From Opitutaceae bacterium (GTDB lineage: Bacteria > Verrucomicrobiota > Verrucomicrobiia > Opitutales > Opitutaceae), in assembly GCA_027485815.1 (NCBI GenBank), contig JAIXQE010000101.1, forward strand, positions 1-56,714: 56,714 bases of DNA, in the 5' to 3' direction. Under the pieces are notes generated by a model. It saw only the letters and a program-made list of their open reading frames with translations. It had not been told where the DNA came from and did no database searches. Below are positions 19,859 through 28,807 of the stretch, piece after piece. The position numbers and the translations under genes were made by a program. Each line of letters opens with the position of its first letter. Within the stretch, counting starts at the first letter, position 1.

Positions 19859-22690
19859 TTGCCGCCGGTATCCGCCTCCGGCCCCGCGCCGGCGGAGGAC
19901 GAAGCCTGGCTCGCCGGGCGCGTCGCCCCGCTCTGGGAAGCCTCCGCCGCGGCTGGCGGGCGGGCCCTCCCGCCCTTCGCACACGTCGCCGCCCCCCTCG
20001 TCGCCGCCGCCTGGCGGGACCTCGCGGCCGCGCTGCCTCCCGCCTGGCTCGCGCGGCTCGAACCAACGGCGCGGGACGACCTGCGCGCCCACGCCCTCAC
20101 CCGGCTCTGCGCCGCCCTCGCCCCCGCGCTGCACGCGGACTGGTTCCGCGACCGGCCCGCGGGCGAGGCCCTGTTTCTGCGCCTGGCCCCCGCCGCGGCC
20201 ATCCCGACGGCCGGCGTGCACCGGTACGCCGCCTATTGCCGCACCCTCGCGGAGCCGGCCGGCTGGGCCGCTTGGCTCGACCGCCATCCCGCCGCGCCGG
20301 ACCTGATCGCCGTCCTGCGGGACCACTGGCGGGACGCCACACGCGAACTGCTCCAGCGCCTCGCGGGCGACGCCCCGGCCCTCGCGCGGACGTGGGGCCT
20401 CGGTCCGGAGACCCGCCTGCTCCGCATCGAACCCGGCGCCGGCGATCCGCACGCCGGCGGCCGCACCGTCGTCCGGCTGACCTTCGCCACCGCCGGCGGC
20501 GAACGACGCCTCGCCTACAAGCCCCGCGACCTGCGCCTCGACGCGCGCTGGTCCCACCTGCTGGCCGCCGCCTTCGACGGCGCCGCAACGCCGCCCGCCG
20601 CGGCCGAGGTGCTGCCGGTGGGCGCCTCCCACGGCTACGTGGCGTGGATCGAGCCCGCCCCGCCCGCCGATCCGCCCGCTTACTTCCGGCAGGCCGGGAG
20701 GCTGCTGGCGTTGGCCCAGTTGACCGGCCTGAGCGACCTGCATCACGAAAACATCGTGCCCACCGCCGCCGGGCCCGTCGCGATCGACCTGGAAACCCTG
20801 TTCACGCCTCCCCAAGAGGCGCCGGCGGATCCGGAACTGCAACCCGTGCTCGACTCGGTCCTGCACGTCGGGCTGCTGCCGGTGCTGGTCGTGGACCGCG
20901 GGGGCGCGGGCTGGTTCGACCCGAGCGGCCTTGGCCATGATCCCGGCGCACGCGCTGCGCCGGCCTGGCGGTACGTCAACACCGATGCCATGGTGCCCGG
21001 GCCGGCCGGAAGGAGTGGCGCGACCGGATCGCGTCCCGCGGCGCCGCTGGCGGAGCACCTGCCGGACCTGCTCGCGGGCTACCGGGAAGCGTGGCGGGCG
21101 TGGCGCGAACCCGCCCGACGGGTGCGGCTGGCGGCGGAACTGGCCTCGTGCCGCGGGCTCGTCCGGCGGCGAATCGTGCGCCCCACGCGGGTTTACGCCG
21201 CCCTGCTCGCGGAGGCGACGGCCCCGGCCGCCCTGCGCACGCCGACGGTCCGGACGGCGATCTTCCAGCGCCTCGCCGCGACCCGCTCCCCGGGTCCACT
21301 CGTCGGGGAGGAGATCGTAGCCCTCGCCCGGCACGACATCCCCCGCTTCACCGCGATCGTCGGGGAGGAGCACGATCCGGGACTCGCCCGGGCGGAGGCG
21401 CGCCTCGCCGGCGGCGACGAGACGTGGCTGGCGTGGCAGGAGGCCATCGCCCGCGCCCTGGGCACGGCCCGCGCGCCTGCGGCCTGGCCGCCGGTCGCCG
21501 CTCCCGCCGCCGCCGCCCAGGCGGTGCGCGACGAACTCCTCGCCCGCTACACCCGCAATCCCGCCGGTCGGCCCTGCTGGCTCGGCCGAGGCGCCCATCC
21601 CCGGGGGGATCTGCTCCTGCCCGAGGTCCCGGGGGAACGCTGGAGCGACGGCGAGCCCGGCCTCGCCGCGTTTCTCACCCTGTGGGTGCGGCACCACCCG
21701 GAGGATACGGCCGCCCGGACCGTCCTCGCCGCCACGTTGGCCGGCCTGCGCACGCGGTGGGCGTCCGACTCCGCCCGCGCGGTGCTCGCCCGCAGCGGGC
21801 CAGGTTACACGGGGCTGGGAGGCATCCTGCGCTGGCAGGACTGGCTGGCCGCCACGGAGGCGGACGGCGACTGGGCCGCCGGGCGCGACGCGTGGCTCTC
21901 CTCGCTGACCCCGGAGAACCTGCCGGCGGACCACGATGCCGGGTTCCTCACGGGCCTCTCCGGCTTGGCGGGTCCGCTGGCGCGCCGGGAACACGCGGTG
22001 CCCTGTCCACGACGACGGGCGCTGCTTGCCTGGCTCGGCGAACGCTTGCGGGCCGCCCAGGGCCCGGACGGCGGGTGGCGGGCCCCGAACCTTTCCCGAC
22101 CCCTCGCCGGACTCTCACACGGCGCCAGCGGCATCGGCCTCGCCTTGATTGAGATCGGCGTCGCCCTCGGGGACGAAACGTTGATCGACGCCGGGGCGGC
22201 CGGCTTCGCCTACGAGGAGACGATCTTCGACGCCGCGACCGGCAACTGGCGGGATCTTCGTCCGGACGTGCCGGCGGGGCCCGGGATGGCCTCCTGGTGC
22301 CACGGCGCGCCCGGCATCGGCCTCGCGCGCCTCCGGGCATTGCAGGTCGCGCCCGAGCATCGCGACGCCCCCCGGTGGCGCGACGCCCTCGACCGCGCGC
22401 TGCGGCACACCGCGGCCCAACCCCTCGGGCCCCACGACTTCCTGTGCTGCGGCAACCTGGGGCGCGCGTGGATCCTGCGCACCGCCGGCGCCGCCCTCGC
22501 CGCGCCCGTTTGGATCGCGGAGGCGGACCGGATCACGGTGGCCACCACCGCCCGCCCGGGACCGCCGGGCTTCAGCCACCCCACCGGCCTCCCGCCGCTC
22601 GGATTCCACGTCGGACTCGCCGGGATCGGACTCGCGTGGCTCCAGCACGGACGCGCGGCGCCGGACCCGATCGACGCCCTGCTGCTCTGA
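19859..22690 (+). CDS. lanM: Class II lanthipeptide synthetase LanM (ProcM-like zinc site)
   Basis: 943 residues from a TTG; the frame opens after the stop at 19829-19831, and no ATG or GTG lies near its 5' end. GGAG at 19844-19847 can serve as the ribosome site. The dehydratase domain shows K221 in LAYKPRDLRLD, D293LHHEN and D310LETL, kinase-like residues that phosphorylate Ser/Thr before elimination. The cyclase domain is alpha/alpha-barrel with GLSHGASGIGL, WC814HGAPGIGL, C863C864GNLG and FHVGLAGIGL. Canonical LanC has Cys-Cys-His zinc ligands; here the third is Cys, as in the substrate-tolerant ProcM of the prochlorosin system. It lies 28 bases after precursor 2. No LanT or protease gene is seen. 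Confidence 0.93.
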   Translation: MPPVSASGPAPAEDEAWLAGRVAPLWEASAAAGGRALPPFAHVAAPLVAAAWRDLAAALPPAWLARLEPTARDDLRAHALTRLCAALAPALHADWFRDRPAGEALFLRLAPAAAIPTAGVHRYAAYCRTLAEPAGWAAWLDRHPAAPDLIAVLRDHWRDATRELLQRLAGDAPALARTWGLGPETRLLRIEPGAGDPHAGGRTVVRLTFATAGGERRLAYKPRDLRLDARWSHLLAAAFDGAATPPAAAEVLPVGASHGYVAWIEPAPPADPPAYFRQAGRLLALAQLTGLSDLHHENIVPTAAGPVAIDLETLFTPPQEAPADPELQPVLDSVLHVGLLPVLVVDRGGAGWFDPSGLGHDPGARAAPAWRYVNTDAMVPGPAGRSGATGSRPAAPLAEHLPDLLAGYREAWRAWREPARRVRLAAELASCRGLVRRRIVRPTRVYAALLAEATAPAALRTPTVRTAIFQRLAATRSPGPLVGEEIVALARHDIPRFTAIVGEEHDPGLARAEARLAGGDETWLAWQEAIARALGTARAPAAWPPVAAPAAAAQAVRDELLARYTRNPAGRPCWLGRGAHPRGDLLLPEVPGERWSDGEPGLAAFLTLWVRHHPEDTAARTVLAATLAGLRTRWASDSARAVLARSGPGYTGLGGILRWQDWLAATEADGDWAAGRDAWLSSLTPENLPADHDAGFLTGLSGLAGPLARREHAVPCPRRRALLAWLGERLRAAQGPDGGWRAPNLSRPLAGLSHGASGIGLALIEIGVALGDETLIDAGAAGFAYEETIFDAATGNWRDLRPDVPAGPGMASWCHGAPGIGLARLRALQVAPEHRDAPRWRDALDRALRHTAAQPLGPHDFLCCGNLGRAWILRTAGAALAAPVWIAEADRITVATTARPGPPGFSHPTGLPPLGFHVGLAGIGLAWLQHGRAAPDPIDALLL

Positions 22691-22780
22691 CGAACGGCTC
22701 CGCCTGCGCTCTTCCGTTCAGGGGCACCCTTGGCGCCCCTTGCGACCAACTTTCCTCGCGGGAGTTGGCCGGAGGATAGT

Positions 22781-23041
22781 CACCAAAGGCACAGAGGGCA
22801 CTGGGCGTGAACCACGCTGGCGGTGGCGTCCATAGAAGCCGCGCAGACTTGAGGGCGAGCGCTCGGAACGGAGGGCTCCGGACCAAGGCAGCGAGGCCTT
22901 CTTGCCCCTACAGCTCCGCGGTCGGAAGCACCTCGGCTCGAAGCCCCGCCTTGGCGGCTCCCGCCCCTCCGGGCCCGCGGCGTCTATGGACGCCACGCAC
23001 GGCCCCGACCGCGGATGCAACCCTTTGCGCCTTTTGCGGCC
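22781..23041. repeat. Tandem palindromic intergenic repeat, copy 1
   Basis: First of two copies of a roughly 261-bp unit repeated at a 296-bp period without net insertion or deletion over its body. Each unit has inverted ends: the 5' side reads like accaaaggcacagaggg and the 3' side is the imperfect complement (ccctttgcgccttttgcggcc). Just inside both ends lies a palindrome, GGCGTCCATRGACGCC; the 5' one is degraded in this copy. Its layout resembles a non-autonomous mobile element (MITE) or a REP-type element. Motifs of the CACAAAGGCACAAAGGG type are common intergenic repeats in environmental bacteria (recollection, not checked). Confidence 0.75.
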
Positions 23042-23076
23042 AACCTGGTTCGAGCCGATCGAGTCAGACGATGGCC

Positions 23077-23337
23077 ACAAAAGGCTCAAAGGGCCCCTGG
23101 GCGTGGACCACGCTGATGGTGGCGTCCATAGACGCCGCGGAGGCTTCAGGGCGAGCGCTCGGAACGGAGGGCTGCGGACCAAGGCAGCGAGGCCTTCTTG
23201 CCCGAAAAGCTCCGCGGTCGGAAGCACCTCGGCTAGAACCCCCGTCTTGGCGGCTCCTGCCCCTCCGGGCCCGCGGCGTCCATGGACGCCACGCACGGCC
23301 CCGACCGCGGATGCAACCCTTTGCGCCTTGTGCGGCC
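23077..23337. repeat. Tandem palindromic intergenic repeat, copy 2
   Basis: Second copy at +296. The palindrome is intact at both ends (GGCGTCCATAGACGCC near 23121-23136 and GGCGTCCATGGACGCC near 23275-23290). The outer arms match each other's complement over about 70 bases, starting gccacaaaaggctcaaaggg on the left. The middle contains a smaller hairpin, AAGGC-AGCGAG-GCCTT. No transposase is nearby. Confidence 0.75.
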
Positions 23338-23469
23338 CGGCTCCGGGGCCCGACGCGAGCCGTTGGGCGGGTCGCCCCACGGCTCAGCCGCCTGCTGCTC
23401 TGACCCGCCTCGGGGCTTGCCCCGCCCCGGGGTCTCGCGCGTCATCTCGCGCCACCCCCTTTTTTTCCG

Positions 23470-26400
23470 ATGCGCCTCCGCTTCCTGCCCCTGCTCCTGC
23501 TGCCGTTCGCCGCCTTCGCGGCCACCCCCGCCCCCTTCGACCTCCGCGAGGGCGACCGCGTCGCCTTCCTCGGCGACGGCCTCGTCGAGGGCGAACAACA
23601 CCACGGCTGGATCGAGCTGATGCTCACCACCCGGTTCGCCGAACGCGCGATCACCTTCCGCAACCTCGGCTGGAACGGCGACACCCCGGCGGGCGACTCG
23701 CGCTTCGGCCTCAGCCTGCTCCAAGCGGGCCACGAACCCGCCGACGAAGGCTGGCGCCAGCTGGTCCGCCAGCTTGAGGAAACGCGGCCGACGGTGCTGC
23801 TGGTGGGCTACGGGATGGCCAGCTCCTTCGACGGCGAGGCCGGCCTGGCCCGCTTCCGCGCGGACTACGCGCGCCTGCTCGACGAGGCCGCGCGCGTCGC
23901 CCCGGGCGTGCGCCTCGTCCTGCTCTCGCCGCTCCCGCACGAGCAGCTCGGCGCACCCTGGCCCAACGCCGCGCCCCGTAACGCCGCCCTCACCCGCTAC
24001 GCCGCGGTCGTCGCGGAACTCGCCCAGGCCCGCGGCGCCCGCCACGTGCCCCTCTTCGAACTCCTGTCCGCCCGCCGCCCCGCCCCGCGCCTCACTGCCA
24101 ACGGCATCCACCCCACCGGCGACGGCTACCGCGCGCTCGCCACCCTGCTCGAGGACGAGCTCTTCGGCGCCGCGGGCGCGTGGCGGACCAGCCCGCACGC
24201 CGAGGCCCTGCGCCAGGCGATCCTCCGCAAGAACGAGTGGTTCTTCCACCGCTCGCGGCCGGCCAACATGGCCTACATCTTCGGCTTCCGGAAGCGCGAG
24301 CAGGGCCGCAACGCCGCGGAGGTGCTCCGGTTCGACGAGTTCATCGCCGCCGAGGAGCAACGCATCGCCCGCCTCCGACCCCTCCAGCCCGCCGACGTCC
24401 CGGAGATCCCCCGCCGCATCGGCAACGCGGCCGCCGTCTTCACCCCGCAGGCCCGCCCCGAATTCGAGGTCGCCGACGGCCTCGAGGTCACCCTCTGGGC
24501 CGAGAATCCCCTGCTGCACAAGCCGATCCAGATGAACTTCGACGCCCGCGGCCGCCTCTGGGTCGCCAGCTCCGAACTCTACCCGCAGATCGAACCCGGC
24601 CAGGCCGCCACCGACCGCATCCTCATTCTCGAGGACGCCACCGGCGCCGGCCGCGCCACCAAGGCCACGGTCTTCGCCGACGGCCTCCTCATCCCCACCG
24701 GCCTCGAGGTCGGCGACGGCGGGGTCTACGTCGCCCAGAGCACCGAACTCCTCCACTTCCGCGACACCAACGGCGACGACCGCGCGGACGAGCGCCGCGT
24801 GGTGCTGAGCGGCTTCGGCACCGAGGACACCCACCACAACCTCCACACCCTCCGCTGGGGCGTCGACGGACGCCTCAACCTCGCGCAGTCCGTCTACACC
24901 CGCACCACCGCCGAGACGCCGCACGGGGTCGTCCGCCTCCGGGCCGGCGGCATCTTCGCCCTCGACCCGCGCACCCTCCACACCGAGGTCCGCTACCGCG
25001 GCTGGGTCAACACGTGGGGCCACCAGATCGACGACTTCGGCCAGTCGTTCGCCACCGACGGCGCGGGTAACTCCGGCATCAGCTGGGCCGTGCCCGGCGC
25101 CACCTACCGCACCCTCGCCCCCGCGCGCCGCGTCCTCGCCAGCATCACCCCCGGCACCACCCCCAAGTACTGCGGGCTCGAGATCATCCGCAGCCCCCAC
25201 TTCCCGGACGACTGGCAGGGCGACTTCGTCACCGCCGACTTCCGCGCCCACCGCCTCGTCCGCTACCGCGCCGAGGAACTCGGCTCCGGCTACGTCACCC
25301 GCGAACAACCCGACCTGCTGCGCACCACCGCCGCCTCGTTCCGCCCGATCGACCTGCGGATGGGGCCGGACGGTGCCCTCTACGTCGCGGACTGGAGCAA
25401 CCCGATCATCCAGCACGGCGAGGTGGATTTCCGCGACCCGCGCCGCGACAAGGCCCACGGCCGCATCTGGCGCATCTCCGTGAAGGGTCGCCCCGCGCTG
25501 CCCCGCGTGGACCTGACCCGGCTGGCCAACGCGGACCTGCTCGACCGCCTCGCCGGCCCCGACGGCTACGCCCAGGAACAGGCCCGTCGCGTCCTCCTCA
25601 CCCGCGGCGCCGCCATCACGGCCGACCTGAACACCTGGTCCGCCGCCCCGCGGACCGAGGCCGCCCGCCTGCAGGCCCGCTGGCTCCGCCAGGCCCTCGA
25701 CCTGCCCACCCACGCGGATGACACCGCCCTGCTCGGCGCCCAGGATCCGCGCGTCCGCGCCGCCGCGGTCCGCGCCCTGCCCGTCGCCGGCGCCCTGCCC
25801 GCCCTCACCCGGCTCGCCGCCGACCCGCACCCCCGCGTCCGCCTCGAGGCCGTCCGCGCCCTCGGCCGCCAAGGCACGCTCGCCGCCGCCGACGTCGCCC
25901 TCGGCGTCCTCGGCCAGACGATGGATCCCTACCTCGACCACGCGCTCTGGCTGACCATGAACGAGCTCGCCACGCCGTGGCTCGCGGGCGTCGCCGACGG
26001 CACTTGGAATCCGGCCGGCCGCGAGGCCGCGCTCGAATTCGGACTCCGCGCCGTCGAACCCGCCCGAGCGGCGGAGGTGCTCGCCGGCCTGCTGGCCCGC
26101 CAGGGGCTGCCGCGGGACGGCCGCGGCCCGTGGATCGAGCTGATCGGCGCGGCGGGCGGCCCGGCCGAGCTCACCCGCCTGTTCCAGGAGACCCTGGCCG
26201 GAACGTTCCCCGAACCCGTGGCGGCCCGCGCCCTCGAGGCGCTCGCCCAGGCGGCCCGCGTCCGCGACGCCCGGCCCACCGGTGAGCTCGCCGCCCTCGG
26301 CGCGTTGCTGGAGTCACCCGCGGCGCCCGTCCGCCGTGCGGCCGTGCCGCTCGCCGGGGCCTGGAAGCTGCAGGCGCTCGCGGCACCACTCGCCGCCACC

Positions 26401-27714
26401 GCCGCCCGCCCGGGCCTCGCCCCCGCCGACCGCGCCGCCGCCTTCGCCGCCCTGCGTGACCTCGGCGGCGCCGCGGTCCCGGAACTGCGCCAGCTCGCGA
26501 CGACCGAGGGGACCGACGCCGGGGTGCGCCGCGAGGCGGCCGTCGCCCTCGCCGGCGTGAACCTCAACGCCGCCCTCACCGTCCTGCCGGCCGTCTTCCG
26601 GTTGCCCGCCGACGAGGCCGCCGCGGAAAAACTCTGGCGCGGCCTGCTCGGCGTACGCGGGGCCAGCGCCCGCCTCGCCGCCGAGTTGCCCAAGGATCCG
26701 CCGCCCGCCGCGATCGCCCGCGCCGGCCTCCGCCCCGCCCGCGAGGGCAACCAGCACCAGGCCCTCGTGCCTGTGCTGCTCCAGGCCGCCGGCCTGACCC
26801 TCGGCGAAGCCGCCACCACCCCCGAGGCCCTCCGCGCCCTCGCGCAGGACGCCCTCGCCCGCGGCGACGCCGCCCGCGGCGAACGCCTCTACCGCCGGAC
26901 GGAACTCGCCTGCGTCGCCTGCCACGCCATCGGCGGCGCCGGCGGCCGCCTCGGCCCCGACCTCACCAGCATCGGCGCCAGCGCCCCGGCCGATTACCTC
27001 GTCGAATCGATGCTCAACCCGGGCGCCAAGATCAAGGAGGGCTACCACGCGATGCTCCTGACCACCGCCGACGGCCAGGAACACAGCGGGATGGTCGTCC
27101 GCGAGGCCGGCGGGGAGATCGTCCTCCGCACCGCCGCCAACCAGCTGGTCACCCTGCCCGCCCGCACCGTCACCCGCCGCACCAGCGTCGGCTCCCTGAT
27201 GCCCGCGGGGCTGCTCGACGGCCTCCTGCCCGAGGAGCGGCTCGACCTGTTCCGGTTCCTGATGCAGCTCGGCAAGCCCGGCGACTACGACGCGGCCCGC
27301 GGGGGCGTCGCCCGTTTCTGGCGGATCTACAACGTGGTCAGCGCCAACCAGCACCTCGGCGCCGAGCGCGTCGTCCAGGGCGACTTCGCGCTCGAGCACT
27401 GGGTGACCGCCTACGCGCTGGTGAGCGGACGCCTGCCCGCGGACGCGTTCGCGGGGGCCTTCAACTTCCGGCAAAACAGCCGGGGGCTCTACGCCGCCAC
27501 CCAGTTCGAGGCGACGGGCGCCGGTCCGGTCACGTTCACCCTCGAGGGCGCCGCGACCGCCGCGTGGGTCAACGGCCGCCCCGTCCGCCCCGGCGCCACG
27601 TTCACCGCCGAGGCCCGCGCCGGGCTCAACACCGTCGTCCTGCAGGTCGATGCCGCCGAGCCCCCCGCCGCGCTGCGCCTCGCCGCCCCCGCGGTGGCCT
27701 TCCGGATGGAGTAG
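23470..27714 (+). CDS. PVC-type haem-binding protein with GDSL-like domain, HEAT repeats and cytochrome c domain
   Basis: 1414 residues with a signal peptide (about 1-18). Order: SGNH/GDSL-like domain (about 25-235; NLGWNGDTP and GIHPTGDGY blocks, but GDG37L replaces GDSL, so the nucleophile Ser is missing); PVC membrane-bound dehydrogenase/propeller domain (about 330-680; GLEVTLWAENPLLHKPIQMNFD, DGALYVADWSNPI); HEAT-type alpha repeats (about 690-1060); cytochrome c-like domain with C1148VACH and LGPDLTSIGASAPADYLVESMLNPGAKIKEGY; C-terminal beta-rich tail. Such fusions are confined largely to Planctomycetes and Verrucomicrobia and presumably act in periplasmic oxidation of complex substrates. 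A 5-base gap links it to asparaginase. Confidence 0.92.
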   Translation: MRLRFLPLLLLPFAAFAATPAPFDLREGDRVAFLGDGLVEGEQHHGWIELMLTTRFAERAITFRNLGWNGDTPAGDSRFGLSLLQAGHEPADEGWRQLVRQLEETRPTVLLVGYGMASSFDGEAGLARFRADYARLLDEAARVAPGVRLVLLSPLPHEQLGAPWPNAAPRNAALTRYAAVVAELAQARGARHVPLFELLSARRPAPRLTANGIHPTGDGYRALATLLEDELFGAAGAWRTSPHAEALRQAILRKNEWFFHRSRPANMAYIFGFRKREQGRNAAEVLRFDEFIAAEEQRIARLRPLQPADVPEIPRRIGNAAAVFTPQARPEFEVADGLEVTLWAENPLLHKPIQMNFDARGRLWVASSELYPQIEPGQAATDRILILEDATGAGRATKATVFADGLLIPTGLEVGDGGVYVAQSTELLHFRDTNGDDRADERRVVLSGFGTEDTHHNLHTLRWGVDGRLNLAQSVYTRTTAETPHGVVRLRAGGIFALDPRTLHTEVRYRGWVNTWGHQIDDFGQSFATDGAGNSGISWAVPGATYRTLAPARRVLASITPGTTPKYCGLEIIRSPHFPDDWQGDFVTADFRAHRLVRYRAEELGSGYVTREQPDLLRTTAASFRPIDLRMGPDGALYVADWSNPIIQHGEVDFRDPRRDKAHGRIWRISVKGRPALPRVDLTRLANADLLDRLAGPDGYAQEQARRVLLTRGAAITADLNTWSAAPRTEAARLQARWLRQALDLPTHADDTALLGAQDPRVRAAAVRALPVAGALPALTRLAADPHPRVRLEAVRALGRQGTLAAADVALGVLGQTMDPYLDHALWLTMNELATPWLAGVADGTWNPAGREAALEFGLRAVEPARAAEVLAGLLARQGLPRDGRGPWIELIGAAGGPAELTRLFQETLAGTFPEPVAARALEALAQAARVRDARPTGELAALGALLESPAAPVRRAAVPLAGAWKLQALAAPLAATAARPGLAPADRAAAFAALRDLGGAAVPELRQLATTEGTDAGVRREAAVALAGVNLNAALTVLPAVFRLPADEAAAEKLWRGLLGVRGASARLAAELPKDPPPAAIARAGLRPAREGNQHQALVPVLLQAAGLTLGEAATTPEALRALAQDALARGDAARGERLYRRTELACVACHAIGGAGGRLGPDLTSIGASAPADYLVESMLNPGAKIKEGYHAMLLTTADGQEHSGMVVREAGGEIVLRTAANQLVTLPARTVTRRTSVGSLMPAGLLDGLLPEERLDLFRFLMQLGKPGDYDAARGGVARFWRIYNVVSANQHLGAERVVQGDFALEHWVTAYALVSGRLPADAFAGAFNFRQNSRGLYAATQFEATGAGPVTFTLEGAATAAWVNGRPVRPGATFTAEARAGLNTVVLQVDAAEPPAALRLAAPAVAFRME

Positions 27715-27720
27715 CCGATC

Positions 27721-28707
27721 GTGCCCCCGCGCGTCCGCCTCCTCGCCACCGGCGGCACCATCGCCGGCGCCCAGGCCACCCCGGCCGCGGCCGGCTACCG
27801 CGCCGCCGTGTTCTCGGCCGAGGCCCTGCTCGCCGCGGTGCCCGGCCTCGGGGAACTCGCGACGGTCGAGGTCGAGCAGGTCGCCGCGATCGGCAGCCAG
27901 GACATGGACGACGCCACCTGGCTGCGACTCGCCCACCGGACCGCCGCGGCCCTCGCCGAACCGGACCTGCGGGGCGTGGTGATCACCCACGGCACCGACA
28001 CGATGGAGGAGACGGCCTACTTCCTGCACCTCGTCCTGCCGGCGACGCGGCCGGTCGTGCTCGTCGGCGCGATGCGCCCGGCCACCGCCATCAGCGCGGA
28101 CGGGCCGATGAACCTGTTCAACGCCGTCGCCGTGGCCGCGCATCCCGCCGCCGTCGGCCGCGGGGTCCTCGTCGTCGCGAACGACGAGCTCCACTTCGCC
28201 CGCGAGATCACCAAGACCAACACGACGCAGGTGGGCACCTTCCGCAGCGGACCCCGCGGGCTCGCCGGCCTCGTTTCGCACGGCCGCCTCCACGTCCACG
28301 CGCCGCCGCAGAAACACCCGCCCGCCCCCCCCTTCGACCTCGCCGGCCGCACCAGCCTCCCCCGCGTGGACCTCGTCTGCGCCCACGCCGGCATGGGCCG
28401 GGGCCTGATCGACGCCGCCGTCGCCGCGGGCGCCGCCGGGATCGTCATCGCCGGCGTCGGGGACGGAAATCTCGGCGCCGCCGCCCTCACCGCCGCCCGC
28501 GCGGCCGCCACCGCTGGCGTGGCCGTCGTTCGGAGCTCCCGCACCGGCGGCGGCGTGGTCGCCCGCAACATCGAGGTCGATGACGACGCCGCCGGCTTCA
28601 TCGCCGCCGGCGAGCTTAACCCCCAGAAGGCCCGCGTGTTGCTCCAACTCGGCCTCACCCGCACCCAAGACCCCGCGTGCCTCCAGCGGCTCTTCGACAC
28701 CCTGTGA
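27721..28707 (+). CDS. L-asparaginase
   Basis: 328 residues, start GTG 6 bases after the preceding stop. The two signature motifs are present: LLATGGTIAG (N-terminal nucleophile Thr) and THGTDTMEETAYFL (second catalytic Thr and Asp), plus GAMRPATAISADGPMNL and a substrate-loop like TNTTQVGTF. It hydrolyses asparagine to aspartate and ammonia. No signal peptide, so it is probably cytoplasmic, although sequence alone does not fix type I versus type II. Likely in the same operon as the haem-binding gene; no functional link is known. Confidence 0.93.
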   Translation: MPPRVRLLATGGTIAGAQATPAAAGYRAAVFSAEALLAAVPGLGELATVEVEQVAAIGSQDMDDATWLRLAHRTAAALAEPDLRGVVITHGTDTMEETAYFLHLVLPATRPVVLVGAMRPATAISADGPMNLFNAVAVAAHPAAVGRGVLVVANDELHFAREITKTNTTQVGTFRSGPRGLAGLVSHGRLHVHAPPQKHPPAPPFDLAGRTSLPRVDLVCAHAGMGRGLIDAAVAAGAAGIVIAGVGDGNLGAAALTAARAAATAGVAVVRSSRTGGGVVARNIEVDDDAAGFIAAGELNPQKARVLLQLGLTRTQDPACLQRLFDTL

Positions 28708-28807
28708 GGCGGAAACTGCGTAGCCCGGGTCGGTTTTTACTTAACCCACTTCCAATCAACGAAATGGGATTGCGAAAACTCCGCCGGCCTGTCACCCCAC
28801 TCCAATC

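Larger units (their letters stand above)
22691..23469. other. Gene-free stretch after lanM with palindromic tandem repeat
   Basis: No convincing gene. It begins with small dyads (GAACGG...CCGTTC at 22693-22720; GGGGC...GCCCC near 22722-22740; CCAACT...AGTTGG near 22746-22768) that lack a T-run, so termination after lanM is possible but not clear. Then come two direct copies of a 261-bp element (see repeat entries). The last 130 bases run into a T-tract at 23459-23466 just before the ATG of the PVC-type gene. Short frames here repeat the same peptide because the DNA repeats. Confidence 0.7.

Noticed and set aside
23041-23075. GGTTCGAGCCGATCGAGTC as a tRNA T-loop
   Set aside because: No acceptor stem or anticodon arm could be placed around it; it belongs to the repeat region.
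22718-23777. Small proteins encoded in the repeat region
   Set aside because: The same peptide recurs because the DNA is repeated, and it has no domain or codon bias. Treated as repeat-derived.
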